Program-made: the position numbers and the translations under genes | The notes under the pieces: generated by a model | What the model was told of the DNA's origin: nothing | Databases searched by the model: none | Seen by the model: only the letters and a program-made list of their open reading frames with translations | Shown here: in pieces, positions 44,881 through 55,523 of the stretch | Layout: every line of letters starts with the position of its first letter | Numbering within the stretch: position 1 is the first letter of the stretch | Assembly: GCF_003860125.1 (NCBI RefSeq) | Contig: NZ_RQYL01000011.1 | Location: 36,954-100,953, forward strand | DNA: 64,000 bases | Source: Fretibacterium sp. OH1220_COT-178 | GTDB lineage: Bacteria > Synergistota > Synergistia > Synergistales > Aminobacteriaceae | Direction of reading: 5' to 3'

Positions 44881-45047
44881 ATTGAAGGACTTTTGCTTGG
44901 AAAACACTCTCTGGGGGAGCCCGTGTCGAATTTGTGTGGAGGGCGTGGAGTCCTCCAAAAAGTGAGCTTTTCAGCCGCGGCCTTTGCCGCGGAGGGCCGC
45001 CGTCGAGGTGAGGAGATCGTCCCGCCGACGGTCCTGGGGGGAAAGGA

Positions 45048-46832
45048 ATGTTGTCCATGCAGGATAGGATGCCAGGCCCGATAACCCGTCGTTGGTCTCT
45101 TGAGGAGGAGAACAGGTCCCTTTATATGCGCACGGTCGAGCTCGAGCGCAGGCTGATGCGCTTCGAGCGGGAGGAGAAGGCCTTCCGCGAGATCGAGCGC
45201 AGCTATCTGGATCTGATGGACAGCGAGGTCTTTTTGCTTCTCCTGCTCGACGTGCAGGGGGGCGTTCTGGCCGCCAACCGTTGTGCGGAGAGGTTCTGGC
45301 AATTGGCCTCGCGGGATGGGGGGGCGGCAGCGCTCGGGTCGATGTGTGCCTTTGCCGATGCGGAGAAGCTGGACTCCCTGCTTCGGCAGGCGGCGCGTGA
45401 AAGAGTTCGTGCCCGTCTGTCCCTGCTGCGTGCGAACGGCTCCCAGGTATGGGTGGAGGCGGAGCTCTCCCCCTCGCTTTTTCGTGGGGGCGACGCGATT
45501 CAATTGATCGGAGTCGACGTGACCGAAAAGGTCGAGGCGGCTCGGCCGCAGGGAGCGAGAGACTGGGGACGGGTGCTGGATGCATGTCCCGGGCTCCTGT
45601 GCTGTGTCCTCGATGCCCAGGGCAGGCTGATTTACGTTTCCCGCGGCTACCGGGCCGCGGCCAAGCGCTTTCTGGGGCACGACTGTGTCGTGGGGGCGCC
45701 CTATCCGCCCGAGGCCAATTCGGCGGACCGCTCCCTTCATGACCTGCTCGCGTCCGCGCTGCTTGGAGGGATGGGCGGCATCGAACTGCGCGAACGGCAC
45801 GAGGAGGGCGATCGCTTTTGGGAGATGCTCGCCTCCCCCCTGCGGTCGGAGGAGGGCGAGGTCGCCGGAGCCGTTTTGCGCATGTCCCCCATCTCCGGGA
45901 AGCGGCCTGTCCCCGTCAACGATCCCGCCTTGGCGGAGGCCTCATCGGAGGTGTCGGACAAGGGGGCTTTTGACGGTGCGGCCATGCTGGATGCGGTCTC
46001 CGACATGCTGCTCGTTGCGGATCTGCAGGGAAATTGTCTTGCGGTGAACGAGAGTTTTTCCGCTTCCCTGAACCTCGATCCCACGGCGTTGCTGGGCAAG
46101 CCCCTGACGGATCTGCCCCTGGCGAACGATCCTCAGAACGCCGATTTTTCCGGTCGATTGAGGGAGTTGCTGAACGCCCGTTCGGGCGGTTTCGAGATCC
46201 GGGTCGGCACGAGCGGGGGAGAGCTGGTTTGGCTGGATGTCCGGGGGAGGCCCGTGGACTGGAACGGCTCCGCGGCCGTGCTCCTGACCTGCACGGACGT
46301 CACCCTGCTTCGCCGCACTCAGGAACAGCTGCGCCGGGTTGCCGTTACGGACCGCACGACGGGTTTGCTCAATCGTCAGGGGATGGAGCGGGTCCTGGTC
46401 ACGGAGCTCGAACGTGCCGCCCGTTACCGGGGTTCGCTTTGTCTCATCATCATGGATATCGATGGTTTTCGCCGCCTCAACGAATTCCGTGGGTATGAGG
46501 CCTGCGACCGGGCGCTCAAGACCTTGATGAAGGCGCTGAAGAATATTTTGCGTCCTACGGATTTCCTGGGGCGCTGGGGCGGGGACGAATTCATGGTCCT
46601 GACGCCCCAGACGTCGGGGCCCGCCTGCCTGCTGGCGGATGCGCTTCGGGACACGGCCCGAAACGGCGTTTTCGACCGGGAGGACTCCATATCCCTGAGC
46701 GTCGGTGTGGCCGAGTTCAGCAGGGAGATGGACGTTTCATCCTTTGTGGGGGCGGCCTACGATGCAATGACCGCGGCGAAGAAGGATGGGGGCGACCGCA
46801 CCGTCCTGGCCGGCGGAGCGGACAGACGATAG
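45048..46832 (+). CDS. PAS-GGDEF diguanylate cyclase
   Basis: A 594-residue protein predicted to make c-di-GMP. An N-terminal coiled coil (about 15-50, EEENRSLYMRTVELERRL) is followed by three PAS-like regions (about 60-165, 185-290, 320-420) and a C-terminal GGDEF domain. The active motif is intact (GRWGGDEFMVL) and an inhibitory I-site RPTD lies the correct five residues before it. No membrane helix is seen, so it senses a cytoplasmic signal. A GGGGGGAAAGGA site precedes ATG 45048. It is 15 bases before the kinase gene. Confidence 0.9.
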   Translation: MLSMQDRMPGPITRRWSLEEENRSLYMRTVELERRLMRFEREEKAFREIERSYLDLMDSEVFLLLLLDVQGGVLAANRCAERFWQLASRDGGAAALGSMCAFADAEKLDSLLRQAARERVRARLSLLRANGSQVWVEAELSPSLFRGGDAIQLIGVDVTEKVEAARPQGARDWGRVLDACPGLLCCVLDAQGRLIYVSRGYRAAAKRFLGHDCVVGAPYPPEANSADRSLHDLLASALLGGMGGIELRERHEEGDRFWEMLASPLRSEEGEVAGAVLRMSPISGKRPVPVNDPALAEASSEVSDKGAFDGAAMLDAVSDMLLVADLQGNCLAVNESFSASLNLDPTALLGKPLTDLPLANDPQNADFSGRLRELLNARSGGFEIRVGTSGGELVWLDVRGRPVDWNGSAAVLLTCTDVTLLRRTQEQLRRVAVTDRTTGLLNRQGMERVLVTELERAARYRGSLCLIIMDIDGFRRLNEFRGYEACDRALKTLMKALKNILRPTDFLGRWGGDEFMVLTPQTSGPACLLADALRDTARNGVFDREDSISLSVGVAEFSREMDVSSFVGAAYDAMTAAKKDGGDRTVLAGGADRR

Positions 46833-46847
46833 GGAGGATGGGCTGAA

Positions 46848-47501
46848 TTGGGACAAATCCAGATCATAGTCGAGGGAATGACCGCGAGCGGCAAGTCGAC
46901 GGTCGTTAATCTGCTTTCGGAGCGGCTCGGATTCAAGGTCATGCCGGAGGAATTTCGTGATCAGCACGATCTGTTGAGCCGCTTCCATCACGACCGCAAA
47001 TGGGCTTTTCCCATGCAGCTCAATTTTCTGGTCACGCGTTTCGCTCAGTACCTCTGCGCCTCCGAGGAGGATCATTACATTCTGGACCGCAGCGTCTTCG
47101 GGGACAAGGTCTACGCGACGCTCTACTACAAGCAGGGGTATTTCAGGGACAGCCAGTTCGGGTGCTATCTGACGCTCTACGATTCCCTGCTCCGGTACAC
47201 GAAGGCCCCGAGGCTTCTGATCCTCGTGCACTGTCCCTTCGAGGAGATCATGCGTCGGATTCACGCCCGGGGCCGCGAGGACGAGATTGCGGCGGGCGAG
47301 GAGTATTGGCGGATGCTCTACAACGCCTACGCGCCCTTCATCGACTTCGTCAAGATGGAGATGGACATTCCGAACTTCCTGGTGCTGGACCTCTCCGATC
47401 CCAATTTCATCCACACTCCGGAGCGGGTGGATCGTTTTCTGGACGAGGTCCGCTCCTTTTTTCCCGATCGGTTCGGAGGGGAGACGGGCACAGGGCGCTG
47501 A
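46848..47501 (+). CDS. Deoxynucleoside kinase-like protein
   Basis: A 217-residue P-loop kinase of the deoxyadenosine/deoxycytidine kinase family, for nucleoside salvage. Walker A is EGMTASGKSTV at residues 9-19; FPMQLNFLVTRF and YILDRSVFGDKVYA are the substrate and catalytic (DRS) motifs; the lid is RIHARGREDE. It starts with TTG 46848, with AGGGAGGA 9 bases upstream. The glycine-rich loop reads GMTASGKS where the family usually has GxxGxGKS, so substrate use should be treated as unproven. Confidence 0.85.
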   Translation: MGQIQIIVEGMTASGKSTVVNLLSERLGFKVMPEEFRDQHDLLSRFHHDRKWAFPMQLNFLVTRFAQYLCASEEDHYILDRSVFGDKVYATLYYKQGYFRDSQFGCYLTLYDSLLRYTKAPRLLILVHCPFEEIMRRIHARGREDEIAAGEEYWRMLYNAYAPFIDFVKMEMDIPNFLVLDLSDPNFIHTPERVDRFLDEVRSFFPDRFGGETGTGR

Positions 47502-47539
47502 CGGGCATTCATCCTTGGTCCGGAAGGAGAGTGGAGGCC

Positions 47540-48919
47540 ATGAAGTACGACGTCGCCATCGTCGGGGCGGGGCCAGCGGGGGTGTTTGCCGCTGCCGAGC
47601 TGGTGAAGAACGGCAAAAGGGTCCTGATTGCGGACAAGGGCAAACTGATCCGTGAGCGCAAGTGTCCCATCGTCGGGGGCCTGGTTCGCAGCTGCGTCAA
47701 CTGTGCCTCGTGCGCCATCGTCTCGGGCTGGGGCGGGGCGGGCTCGGCCTCGGACGGCAAGCTGACGCTCACCACGGGCTTCGGCGGCAACCTGGAGGAG
47801 TACATTGGCCGGGATGCCCTGATGGAGATGATCGGCTACGTCGACGACCGCTTCGTGAAGTTCGGAGCGGACCCCCACTGCTACGAGGCGAGCGGGGATG
47901 TCGCCCGGGAGACCATACGGCGCGGGGCCCGGGTGGGGTTGAGGGTCCTGCCGGCCCGCATCCGGCACATCGGGACGGACGCCTCGCGGGAGGTCCTGGA
48001 CAACATGTACGAGGACCTGCGTCGGGGCTGCGAGATTCGTATGAGCGCACCGGTGGAGGACCTTCTGATCGAGAGCGGCCGCGCGGTCGGAATTCGTTTC
48101 GAGGACGGCTCGGTAGAGCACGCCGAGAGCGTTCTGGCGGTTCCGGGGCGCGAGGGGGCCCCTTGGCTGGAGCAGATCATCGGCCGCCTGAAGCTGCCCA
48201 TCGCTTCGATGCCCGTGGACATCGGGGTGCGCGTGGAGGTGCCCGACAGCGTCTGTGAGAGCCTGACCCGGGAGTTTTACGAGGTGAAATGCCTATACAA
48301 CACCCCCACCTTCGACGACCGCTGCCGGACCTTCTGCATGAATCCCTCGGGGTTCGTGGTGCACGAGTACAACCAGTCGCACAACCTCGTGACGGTCAAC
48401 GGGCATAGCCTCAAAAACCGCAAATCCAGCAACACCAACTTTGCGATCCTGGTCACGAAGAATTTTACGGAGCCCTTCAACGACCCGATCGGCTACGCCA
48501 CCCACGTCGCCAAGCTGGCGAACATGCTGGCGGGCGGGGGAATCCTGGTGCAGCGCCTCGCGGATCTGAGGGACGGACGCCGCTCCACCCAGTCCCGCAT
48601 CGATCGGGGGATGGTGGAGCCGACCGTGGCCGCGGAGCCGGGGGATCTGAGCCTCGTTCTGCCGCATCGCTATGTGACGGATATCGTGGAGTTCCTGGAC
48701 GCCCTCAACGAGATCATGCCCGGGGTGAGCCACGGGGACACCCTTCTCTACGGGGTCGAGATCAAGCTGTATTCCCTGAGGCTCGAGCTGTCGAAGGGGC
48801 TGTCCGTCCCGTCGGTCGAGGGGCTATGGATGGCCGGCGACGGGGCCGGGGTCAGCCGCGGGATTATCCAGGCGGCTGCCAGCGGCGTGGTCGCGGCGAG
48901 GGATATTTGTGCGCATTGA
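47540..48919 (+). CDS. FAD-dependent oxidoreductase (COG2509-like)
   Basis: A 459-residue flavoprotein. The N-terminal dinucleotide-binding motif is VAIVGAGPAGVFAAAEL, followed by a cysteine cluster CPIVGGLVRSCVNCASC and the SGWGGAGSASDGKL loop. A second FAD contact near the end is LWMAGDGAGVSRGIIQAA. This matches the uncharacterised FAD-dependent dehydrogenase group. The cysteines could hold a metal cluster or be redox active; that is inference. GGAAGGAGAG precedes ATG 47540. It follows the kinase by 38 bases and ends before a strong hairpin. Confidence 0.85.
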   Translation: MKYDVAIVGAGPAGVFAAAELVKNGKRVLIADKGKLIRERKCPIVGGLVRSCVNCASCAIVSGWGGAGSASDGKLTLTTGFGGNLEEYIGRDALMEMIGYVDDRFVKFGADPHCYEASGDVARETIRRGARVGLRVLPARIRHIGTDASREVLDNMYEDLRRGCEIRMSAPVEDLLIESGRAVGIRFEDGSVEHAESVLAVPGREGAPWLEQIIGRLKLPIASMPVDIGVRVEVPDSVCESLTREFYEVKCLYNTPTFDDRCRTFCMNPSGFVVHEYNQSHNLVTVNGHSLKNRKSSNTNFAILVTKNFTEPFNDPIGYATHVAKLANMLAGGGILVQRLADLRDGRRSTQSRIDRGMVEPTVAAEPGDLSLVLPHRYVTDIVEFLDALNEIMPGVSHGDTLLYGVEIKLYSLRLELSKGLSVPSVEGLWMAGDGAGVSRGIIQAAASGVVAARDICAH

Positions 48920-48953
48920 AATGAGGCCGCACGAGCCTTCAATACGAGCAAAG

Positions 48954-48986
48954 CAAGCGAGGACGCCCGATCGGCGTCCTCGCTTG
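48954..48986. terminator. Perfect 14-bp hairpin between converging genes
   Basis: CAAGCGAGGACGCC pairs perfectly with GGCGTCCTCGCTTG around CGATC. It lies between the FAD oxidoreductase and the minus-strand gene ending at 49009. T-runs are weak on both sides. Confidence 0.75.
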
Positions 48987-49008
48987 TAAAATTGAACAAA
49001 ACCTGAGT

Positions 49009-49392
49009 TCAGGACCGTCGCAGAGCGTCCTCTCGGTCCCGCCGTTTCAGGGCGGCGGCGTTGAGCCATTGGGAGCGGCGGGCGTTCTCAAGAGCCCGCT
49101 CCGCCAGGAGCTCCGTCTGCATCTCGCGGTTGTAGCGGTTTCGGCGGGCGATGGCGTCCTTTCGGATTCGGGCCTTGTTGAGTTCCTGAGACTTCTTCAC
49201 CATCTCGGCATGACGGTCCCACATCCGAAAAGTCGTCCTGGAGATGGACTCCTTTGCGTCCCGAACCTTTTCCAGTGCCCCGTCCCGACCGCGCGGTCCT
49301 TCGGCTGAACCGGGACGTCCGGCGGCCCTGTCGATAAGCCGGACATCCAATACGCCCGCGGCGTCGTTCGGATTGTTGCCGATCTTCAGCAT
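49009..49392 (-). CDS. Small basic, helical hypothetical protein
   Basis: A 127-residue protein I do not recognise. Residues about 40-125 are highly charged and helical (RDAKESISRTTFRMWDRHAE, KARIRKDAIARRNRYNREMQ), likely a coiled coil or nucleic-acid-binding helix. It has no signal peptide or membrane segment. The base composition by codon position looks like neighbouring genes, which supports it being real. A hairpin follows its 3' end. GGAGGAG-like sequence precedes the ATG at 49392. Confidence 0.6.
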   Translation of the reverse strand: MLKIGNNPNDAAGVLDVRLIDRAAGRPGSAEGPRGRDGALEKVRDAKESISRTTFRMWDRHAEMVKKSQELNKARIRKDAIARRNRYNREMQTELLAERALENARRSQWLNAAALKRRDREDALRRS

Positions 49393-49624
49393 GAGGCGGC
49401 TCCTCCTCGTATTCTTCGATACCGATCATACGGTTGTCGACGATTATAGCATGAAAGACTCCGATTTCGTTTGAAAGTGAGTATCGGGGCAGGGGGAAAT
49501 ATTTCGGCCTCCTGATATAATCGAAGAACGACGCACTGCGGCGTTTCGAATGTCCTCTTGCGCTGTGGGGGGAGCGAAGCGCCCAAAGTCCTTTGTTTGG
49601 TCGATGGAGGCGTGATCCGAGATC

Positions 49625-50518
49625 ATGACATGGAGGAACGGGAAGGGCTGTTCTCTTGCCGCCGCGATGGTGGCGATTCTGTTCGTGTCCGGCGGCCGGT
49701 CGGATGCCCAGTCGTTGTTCGTGCCGGGCGGAGGCTGTGCGCCGGGAGTGTCGACGGGGTGCCGTATCGCTGGCAACGCCGTCTTTGCGGCGTATCAGAA
49801 GGCCTATGCCATGAATTTCGAGGTGTGGCGTCCCGAGGGCATGCCTGGAGGATGGTACGCCACCTTCGATGGGTTTCCCGTGGCTCAGATCGCTCCGAAC
49901 CGGTGGGTATACGGCCGGACGGGCGGCGATGGATGTCTCGTGCCGACCTGCGTACTGGTGGGGTCCGTCGTGCCCGCGAACGTCCCGGAACTGGCCCGGG
50001 TGGCGGCCACCTGGGTCTGCAACGACTTTATCCGGAGCCGGGAGTTTAGGATGATTCTGGAATACGGATGCGACCACATGGGCATTCTGGAGGATCCCCT
50101 GGTCCGAACGGTCATTGCCTGGCGTTCTGGCAGGCCTGGCGTCTGGGTTTGGCTGGCCGATCGCTGGGGCCGGGTCTCCCCTTCCGGAGGTCAGCACACC
50201 TGGGAGGCCCTCGGAAAGAAACGTCCTTGGATTGCGGAGCGCCTGAGGGAGAGGGACTGTTTCTGGGTGTGCGGGGACGCTTGGGATCTGGCCGATCTGG
50301 CCCGTACCTGGGGGCTTGTCTGGCATGGAGACGTTCCTATGCGCCTCCTGTCCTCGTACCGCCAGGACGAGGGGGGGAGGGGCGGACGAGGGGGAGGCTT
50401 TCACCCGGCTCCGACCCCGCCTTCGTCGGACAACCCCGGAGGACAGTGGGATGTCGGCGAGGGCTCGGATCGTACGTCCCCGGGCGGCGGCGGAGGCTGG
50501 GATACGGGCGGGAAATAG
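49625..50518 (+). CDS. Secreted hypothetical protein with Gly-rich tail
   Basis: A 297-residue protein with no family I can name. It has a signal peptide (about 1-29, LAAAMVAILFVSGG ending SDAQS). The mature part is rich in Trp and Cys: eight cysteines after the signal suggest disulfides, consistent with export (GGGCAPGVSTGC, GCLVPTCVL, WVCNDF, EYGCDHM, RDCFWVCGDAW). The last ~50 residues are low-complexity Gly/Pro/Asp. Both the paired cysteines and clear codon bias support a real gene. Confidence 0.65.
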   Translation: MTWRNGKGCSLAAAMVAILFVSGGRSDAQSLFVPGGGCAPGVSTGCRIAGNAVFAAYQKAYAMNFEVWRPEGMPGGWYATFDGFPVAQIAPNRWVYGRTGGDGCLVPTCVLVGSVVPANVPELARVAATWVCNDFIRSREFRMILEYGCDHMGILEDPLVRTVIAWRSGRPGVWVWLADRWGRVSPSGGQHTWEALGKKRPWIAERLRERDCFWVCGDAWDLADLARTWGLVWHGDVPMRLLSSYRQDEGGRGGRGGGFHPAPTPPSSDNPGGQWDVGEGSDRTSPGGGGGWDTGGK

Positions 50519-50601
50519 AGGCGGCGGGGCGGGCTCGGCTGCCGTGAGCGGGTGCCGCCGAACCCGAGTCCGAAGGGAAGTTTTTGTTGGAGGTTCTTGA
50601 T

Positions 50602-51495
50602 ATGGACGCAAGAGAAATGAGCATCGAAGAGCTTCTGGATAGCGCTTACGAGTCCGAGGATATGGCCGAGGTGGAGGAACTGGTGCGGCAGGCGCTGGAG
50701 CTGGATCCGGAGAACCCGGAGGTCCTTTTGCTTCAGGCGGACCTGACCGAGGACGACGAGGTGCGGCTGCCGATCCTTCTTCACGCCCTGGAGAACGCCC
50801 GCGGCGTTCTGGAGGGCGAGGGCGTCCCGGAGGAGGCGTTTGCCGAGGACGAGCTCGGCAACGTCTATCTCGCGCTCTTGCAGCGGACGGCCTTCACCCA
50901 CTTCTCCCTCGAGGACGACGAACGGGCCCTGGAGAGCGTCCGGGAGCTGCTGCGTCACGATCTGGAGGATCAGGGGTCCGTCAAGAGCCTGTATTACAGG
51001 ATTTTGATCGAGAAGCAAGATTGGGCGGGCATCCTTCGCGAGACGCTGCAGGACGAGGATCGTCAGCTGGGGTGGGCCTATGCGAGGCTGGCCGCGTCCT
51101 TCATGCTGGCCGGGGAGGGCAAGGGAGGGCTTGATGGAGCCGCCACGATGTTCTGGGATGCTCTGGCGATGGCCCCCAACGTTCCCTTCTACATGCTGGG
51201 TTATTTCCCCGATCCGGTGGACGACTCGGAGGAAGAGGAGGAGGACTTTCACTTCAGCCTTCTCTTCTCGGACGTCTGGTCCCTCTCCCACAACCTGCTC
51301 AATTGGTTTTCCAGAGGGGTCATCCTCTTCGGTCTGCTCTCCGGCCGCTTCGGAGAGGAGAGCGAGGATATGCTGGAGATCCTGGATTCTTTGGGGGGCC
51401 GGCACGAGTATGAGCGGATGGAGGCGTTGCCGGACGAGGGCGACGACGCCACTTTGATCGAGGCCCTTGCGGCCAATCGCTGCCTGGCGAAGTAA
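50602..51495 (+). CDS. TPR-like acidic protein, hypothetical
   Basis: A 297-residue, strongly acidic helical protein. The start (SIEELLDSAYESEDMAEVEE, then LVRQALELDPENPEVLLLQADL) matches a tetratricopeptide repeat, and further helical pairs follow (AFTHFSLEDDERALESVREL, GWAYARLAASFMLAGEGKGG). It resembles ST7-type TPR proteins, usually adaptor proteins. A run of Glu/Asp (DSEEEEEDF) lies near residue 210. ATG 50602 is preferred over TTG 50584 because TGGAGG lies 8 bases upstream. Confidence 0.65.
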   Translation: MDAREMSIEELLDSAYESEDMAEVEELVRQALELDPENPEVLLLQADLTEDDEVRLPILLHALENARGVLEGEGVPEEAFAEDELGNVYLALLQRTAFTHFSLEDDERALESVRELLRHDLEDQGSVKSLYYRILIEKQDWAGILRETLQDEDRQLGWAYARLAASFMLAGEGKGGLDGAATMFWDALAMAPNVPFYMLGYFPDPVDDSEEEEEDFHFSLLFSDVWSLSHNLLNWFSRGVILFGLLSGRFGEESEDMLEILDSLGGRHEYERMEALPDEGDDATLIEALAANRCLAK

Positions 51496-51611
51496 GGCTG
51501 CGCTCCGAAGGAGGCCGGGTGTCGGGGGAGATGCGGCGGACGGATGCCAATGGCTGCGATTGAACGGATCGAAGGATCCGGGTCCCTGTGGAATGGCACT
51601 TTGGCGAAACT

Positions 51612-51640
51612 TTGACCGTTTTGACTAAATATCATATAGA
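51612..51640 (+). promoter_or_regulatory. Promoter of fhs
   Basis: TTGACC (51612-51617), 17-bp spacer, TATAGA (51635-51640). Transcription would start near 51647, only about 6-9 bases before the fhs start codon, giving a near-leaderless message. A GGAG at 51643-51646 would then be mostly outside the transcript. Confidence 0.55.
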
Positions 51641-51652
51641 ATGGAGTGTTGC

Positions 51653-53329
<1,677 letters not shown>

Positions 53330-53364
53330 CCTCTCTTCGGTTTGCCGACGGTGCGTCACGATAA

Positions 53365-53397
53365 AGGCGGTCTCCCGGAAAATTCGGGAGACCGCCT
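53365..53397. terminator. Perfect 13-bp hairpin after fhs
   Basis: AGGCGGTCTCCCG pairs perfectly with CGGGAGACCGCCT around GAAAATT. It lies 36 bases after the fhs stop and 41 bases beyond the stop of the minus-strand gene at 53438, so it probably ends both. Confidence 0.8.
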
Positions 53398-53437
53398 CGC
53401 TGTCCGTCTGGAGCCCAGTCCGTTTGAAGAATTCGGA

Positions 53438-54187
53438 TCACTTCGATCGCAGAACCGCCTCGTTTCGAACGCTCAGAGCACGATCCGCCCTGACGCAGGC
53501 CCGGAGGACGGTCTCCCATCTTGCGTCGCGGCTCTCGGCGGAGGAGGCGAGCATCATGCCGACCTCCTCTTCCAGGTTTTCAAGCGCCTGCTTCAGGGCG
53601 TTCTCCGTCTCCTGGGGAGCGGCGCTGGGATCGGCGTAGAGGAGGGATTCCGACAACTTGAAGAGAGGGGTCAGCCGCTCTCTTTCCCCGGAGAGCACGT
53701 TCTGAAGATCCTCGGCCATGTTCCTGACGCGAGAGGACGCCTGGACCAGGTTCTGACGGCCCTGCTGATGTTCCTTTCGGTCCGAGCCGCTCAGCTTGAG
53801 CATCGCCATGTTGGTGAGAAGGAGCGGGACGAGGAAAACGGCCAATCCTGCGATGTGAATGAGGAAATAGGTCTTGACCCCGAAACCGACCCGGGCGTTT
53901 ACGAAAGCCGCGACGACGACGAAGATGAAGTAGAGCACGAGCAGGTAGATGTGAGAAAACCCGTGCGGGATCTCCCTGCCCGAGTTGCTTCGAATGACGA
54001 TCCGCGAGGCGAAAAGGGTGCCCAGCAGGGCGGCGAACGCCACGAACCCCATCGACATCCAGAAGGTCGTCCCTCGGGCTTCGGGGGTGGTCAGGAACCA
54101 GACGGTCACTCCTGTGATCACGGCCACCAGCATCAGGAGGAGAAAGAGGTTGAAGATCTGCCTGGCTTTGTTGGTCGCTTTGCTCAT
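53438..54187 (-). CDS. Four-helix membrane protein of unknown function
   Basis: A 249-residue protein. Four hydrophobic segments lie in the first ~130 residues (IFNLFLLLMLVAVITGVTVW, FWMSMGFVAFAALLGTLFA, IYLLVLYFIFVVVAAFV, FLIHIAGLAVFLVPLLL). The remaining ~110 residues are a charged, helical cytoplasmic tail (coiled-coil-like, ALKQALENLEEEVGMML). I do not recognise a family. It is the last gene of a three-gene minus-strand set with a SPFH protein and a DUF4234 protein; the shared membrane theme suggests one complex. Confidence 0.7.
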   Translation of the reverse strand: MSKATNKARQIFNLFLLLMLVAVITGVTVWFLTTPEARGTTFWMSMGFVAFAALLGTLFASRIVIRSNSGREIPHGFSHIYLLVLYFIFVVVAAFVNARVGFGVKTYFLIHIAGLAVFLVPLLLTNMAMLKLSGSDRKEHQQGRQNLVQASSRVRNMAEDLQNVLSGERERLTPLFKLSESLLYADPSAAPQETENALKQALENLEEEVGMMLASSAESRDARWETVLRACVRADRALSVRNEAVLRSK

Positions 54188-54226
54188 ATCGATTCCCTTC
54201 CTTTCACGGTTTCGATTGCGGCCTTG

Positions 54227-55444
54227 TCATGCCTGTGAGGTACTGCCCCGGGTGCTTTTGCCGCATTGGGAACAAAACGCCGCGTCCGGGGCGAGAGGGG
54301 CGCCGCACGCACATGTCCTGCCGATCGGCTTGCCGCACTTGAAGCAGAAGCGCGAGTCCTCGGCCACCTCCGCTCCGCAGTGCGGGCAGCCGGGCTTCGC
54401 CGACAGCGACGCTCCGCATGAGGGGCAGAAACGTCCATCGGCTCCGCAGGACTTGCCGCACTTCGGACAGGGGCGGGAGGAGGTCTCCGGGCTGGAGGGC
54501 GTCGGCTGGGGCTGCGGGGAGTTCAAAAATTGCCCCATCTGGGAGGCCATCTGGCCGAAGGCTCCGCCCATTCCAAGTCCTGCGCCGAGGCCCATGCCGG
54601 CCCCGAGCAGGGGATTGCCCCCTCCGTCGCCTCCGCTCCCGCCCGAGGCCTGAGCCATCTGCTCCATGGCGTCGAAGGAGCGTTTCTGCTGATAGTTGAA
54701 TCCCATCAGGTTCATACGCGCCCGCTCGCTCATGGCCTTTTTGAGGTCGAGCACGGCGTCGTCGTCGTCCGGAACGTTGACGGAACCGATAAAGAAGTTG
54801 GCGGGTTCGATCCCGAACTCCTCGAACACCGGGCGAACCGCATCCACGGCTTCGTCGGACATGTCCCGAAGGTAGGCGCTGATGTCGAAGATGTTGATCC
54901 TCTTCTGGGTCATGTAGGTGGCGATCATATCGCCGATACGGCTCAGCAAAAGGCCGCGGAACGATTCGATCAGCTCCTCCCGGGTGAGCCGGGTGCGGGT
55001 TCCGACCAGTTTGAGCAGGAACTTGCGGCTGTCCCGGATGCGGATGCCGAACTGCCCGTAGGCGCGGACGGGGATGGGGATCTGATATTCGGGGTCCCGG
55101 AGCAGCAACGGGGAAAGAGTCCCCCATTTGACGTCCAGAACGTTGAGCTTGTTGACGAACCAGATGTGGGCCTTGAAGGGATTTTCTCCGCCGGTCGGCA
55201 GATTGATGAGGCGCCTCAGCAGCGGAATGTTGTCCGTGGAGAGCGTATAGCGTCCCGGACCGAAGAGGTCGAGGGCCTGTCCGTCGCGGAAGAGGACGGC
55301 CTCCTGGGACTCCTGAACGACCAGTTGGGTCCAGTTGCCGAGGGCGTCGCTCTTCTCCGGATGCTTGCGGTCCACGTAGCGCCACGCGAAGACGTCCGAG
55401 GGGTTGAGACCGGAGTCCCATTCGACGATCTGCAGTAAAGCCAT
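54227..55444 (-). CDS. SPFH-domain, zinc-ribbon protein (YdjI/COG4260-like)
   Basis: A 405-residue protein. Residues about 1-260 match the YdjI-type SPFH (stomatin-like) domain: LQIVEWDSGLNPSDVFAWRY in part (VEWDSGLNPSDVFAW), FGPGRYTLSTDNIPLL, GQFGIRIRDSRKFL. A Gly/Met-rich linker (about 285-325) leads to three zinc ribbons (CPKCGKSCG..CPSCG, CPHCGAE..CFKCG, CACGAP..CSQCG). In Bacillus the relative YdjI works with PspA-type membrane stress proteins; no PspA gene is here. A DUF4234 protein lies upstream. Confidence 0.85.
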   Translation of the reverse strand: MALLQIVEWDSGLNPSDVFAWRYVDRKHPEKSDALGNWTQLVVQESQEAVLFRDGQALDLFGPGRYTLSTDNIPLLRRLINLPTGGENPFKAHIWFVNKLNVLDVKWGTLSPLLLRDPEYQIPIPVRAYGQFGIRIRDSRKFLLKLVGTRTRLTREELIESFRGLLLSRIGDMIATYMTQKRINIFDISAYLRDMSDEAVDAVRPVFEEFGIEPANFFIGSVNVPDDDDAVLDLKKAMSERARMNLMGFNYQQKRSFDAMEQMAQASGGSGGDGGGNPLLGAGMGLGAGLGMGGAFGQMASQMGQFLNSPQPQPTPSSPETSSRPCPKCGKSCGADGRFCPSCGASLSAKPGCPHCGAEVAEDSRFCFKCGKPIGRTCACGAPLAPDAAFCSQCGKSTRGSTSQA

Positions 55445-55523
55445 TTTCGACTGCTCCTTCCTGAATTGCTTCCAAAATGGGCTCCGGGCGGGGAGCACGT
55501 GCTGCGGAGCCGAGGGGCGAATG

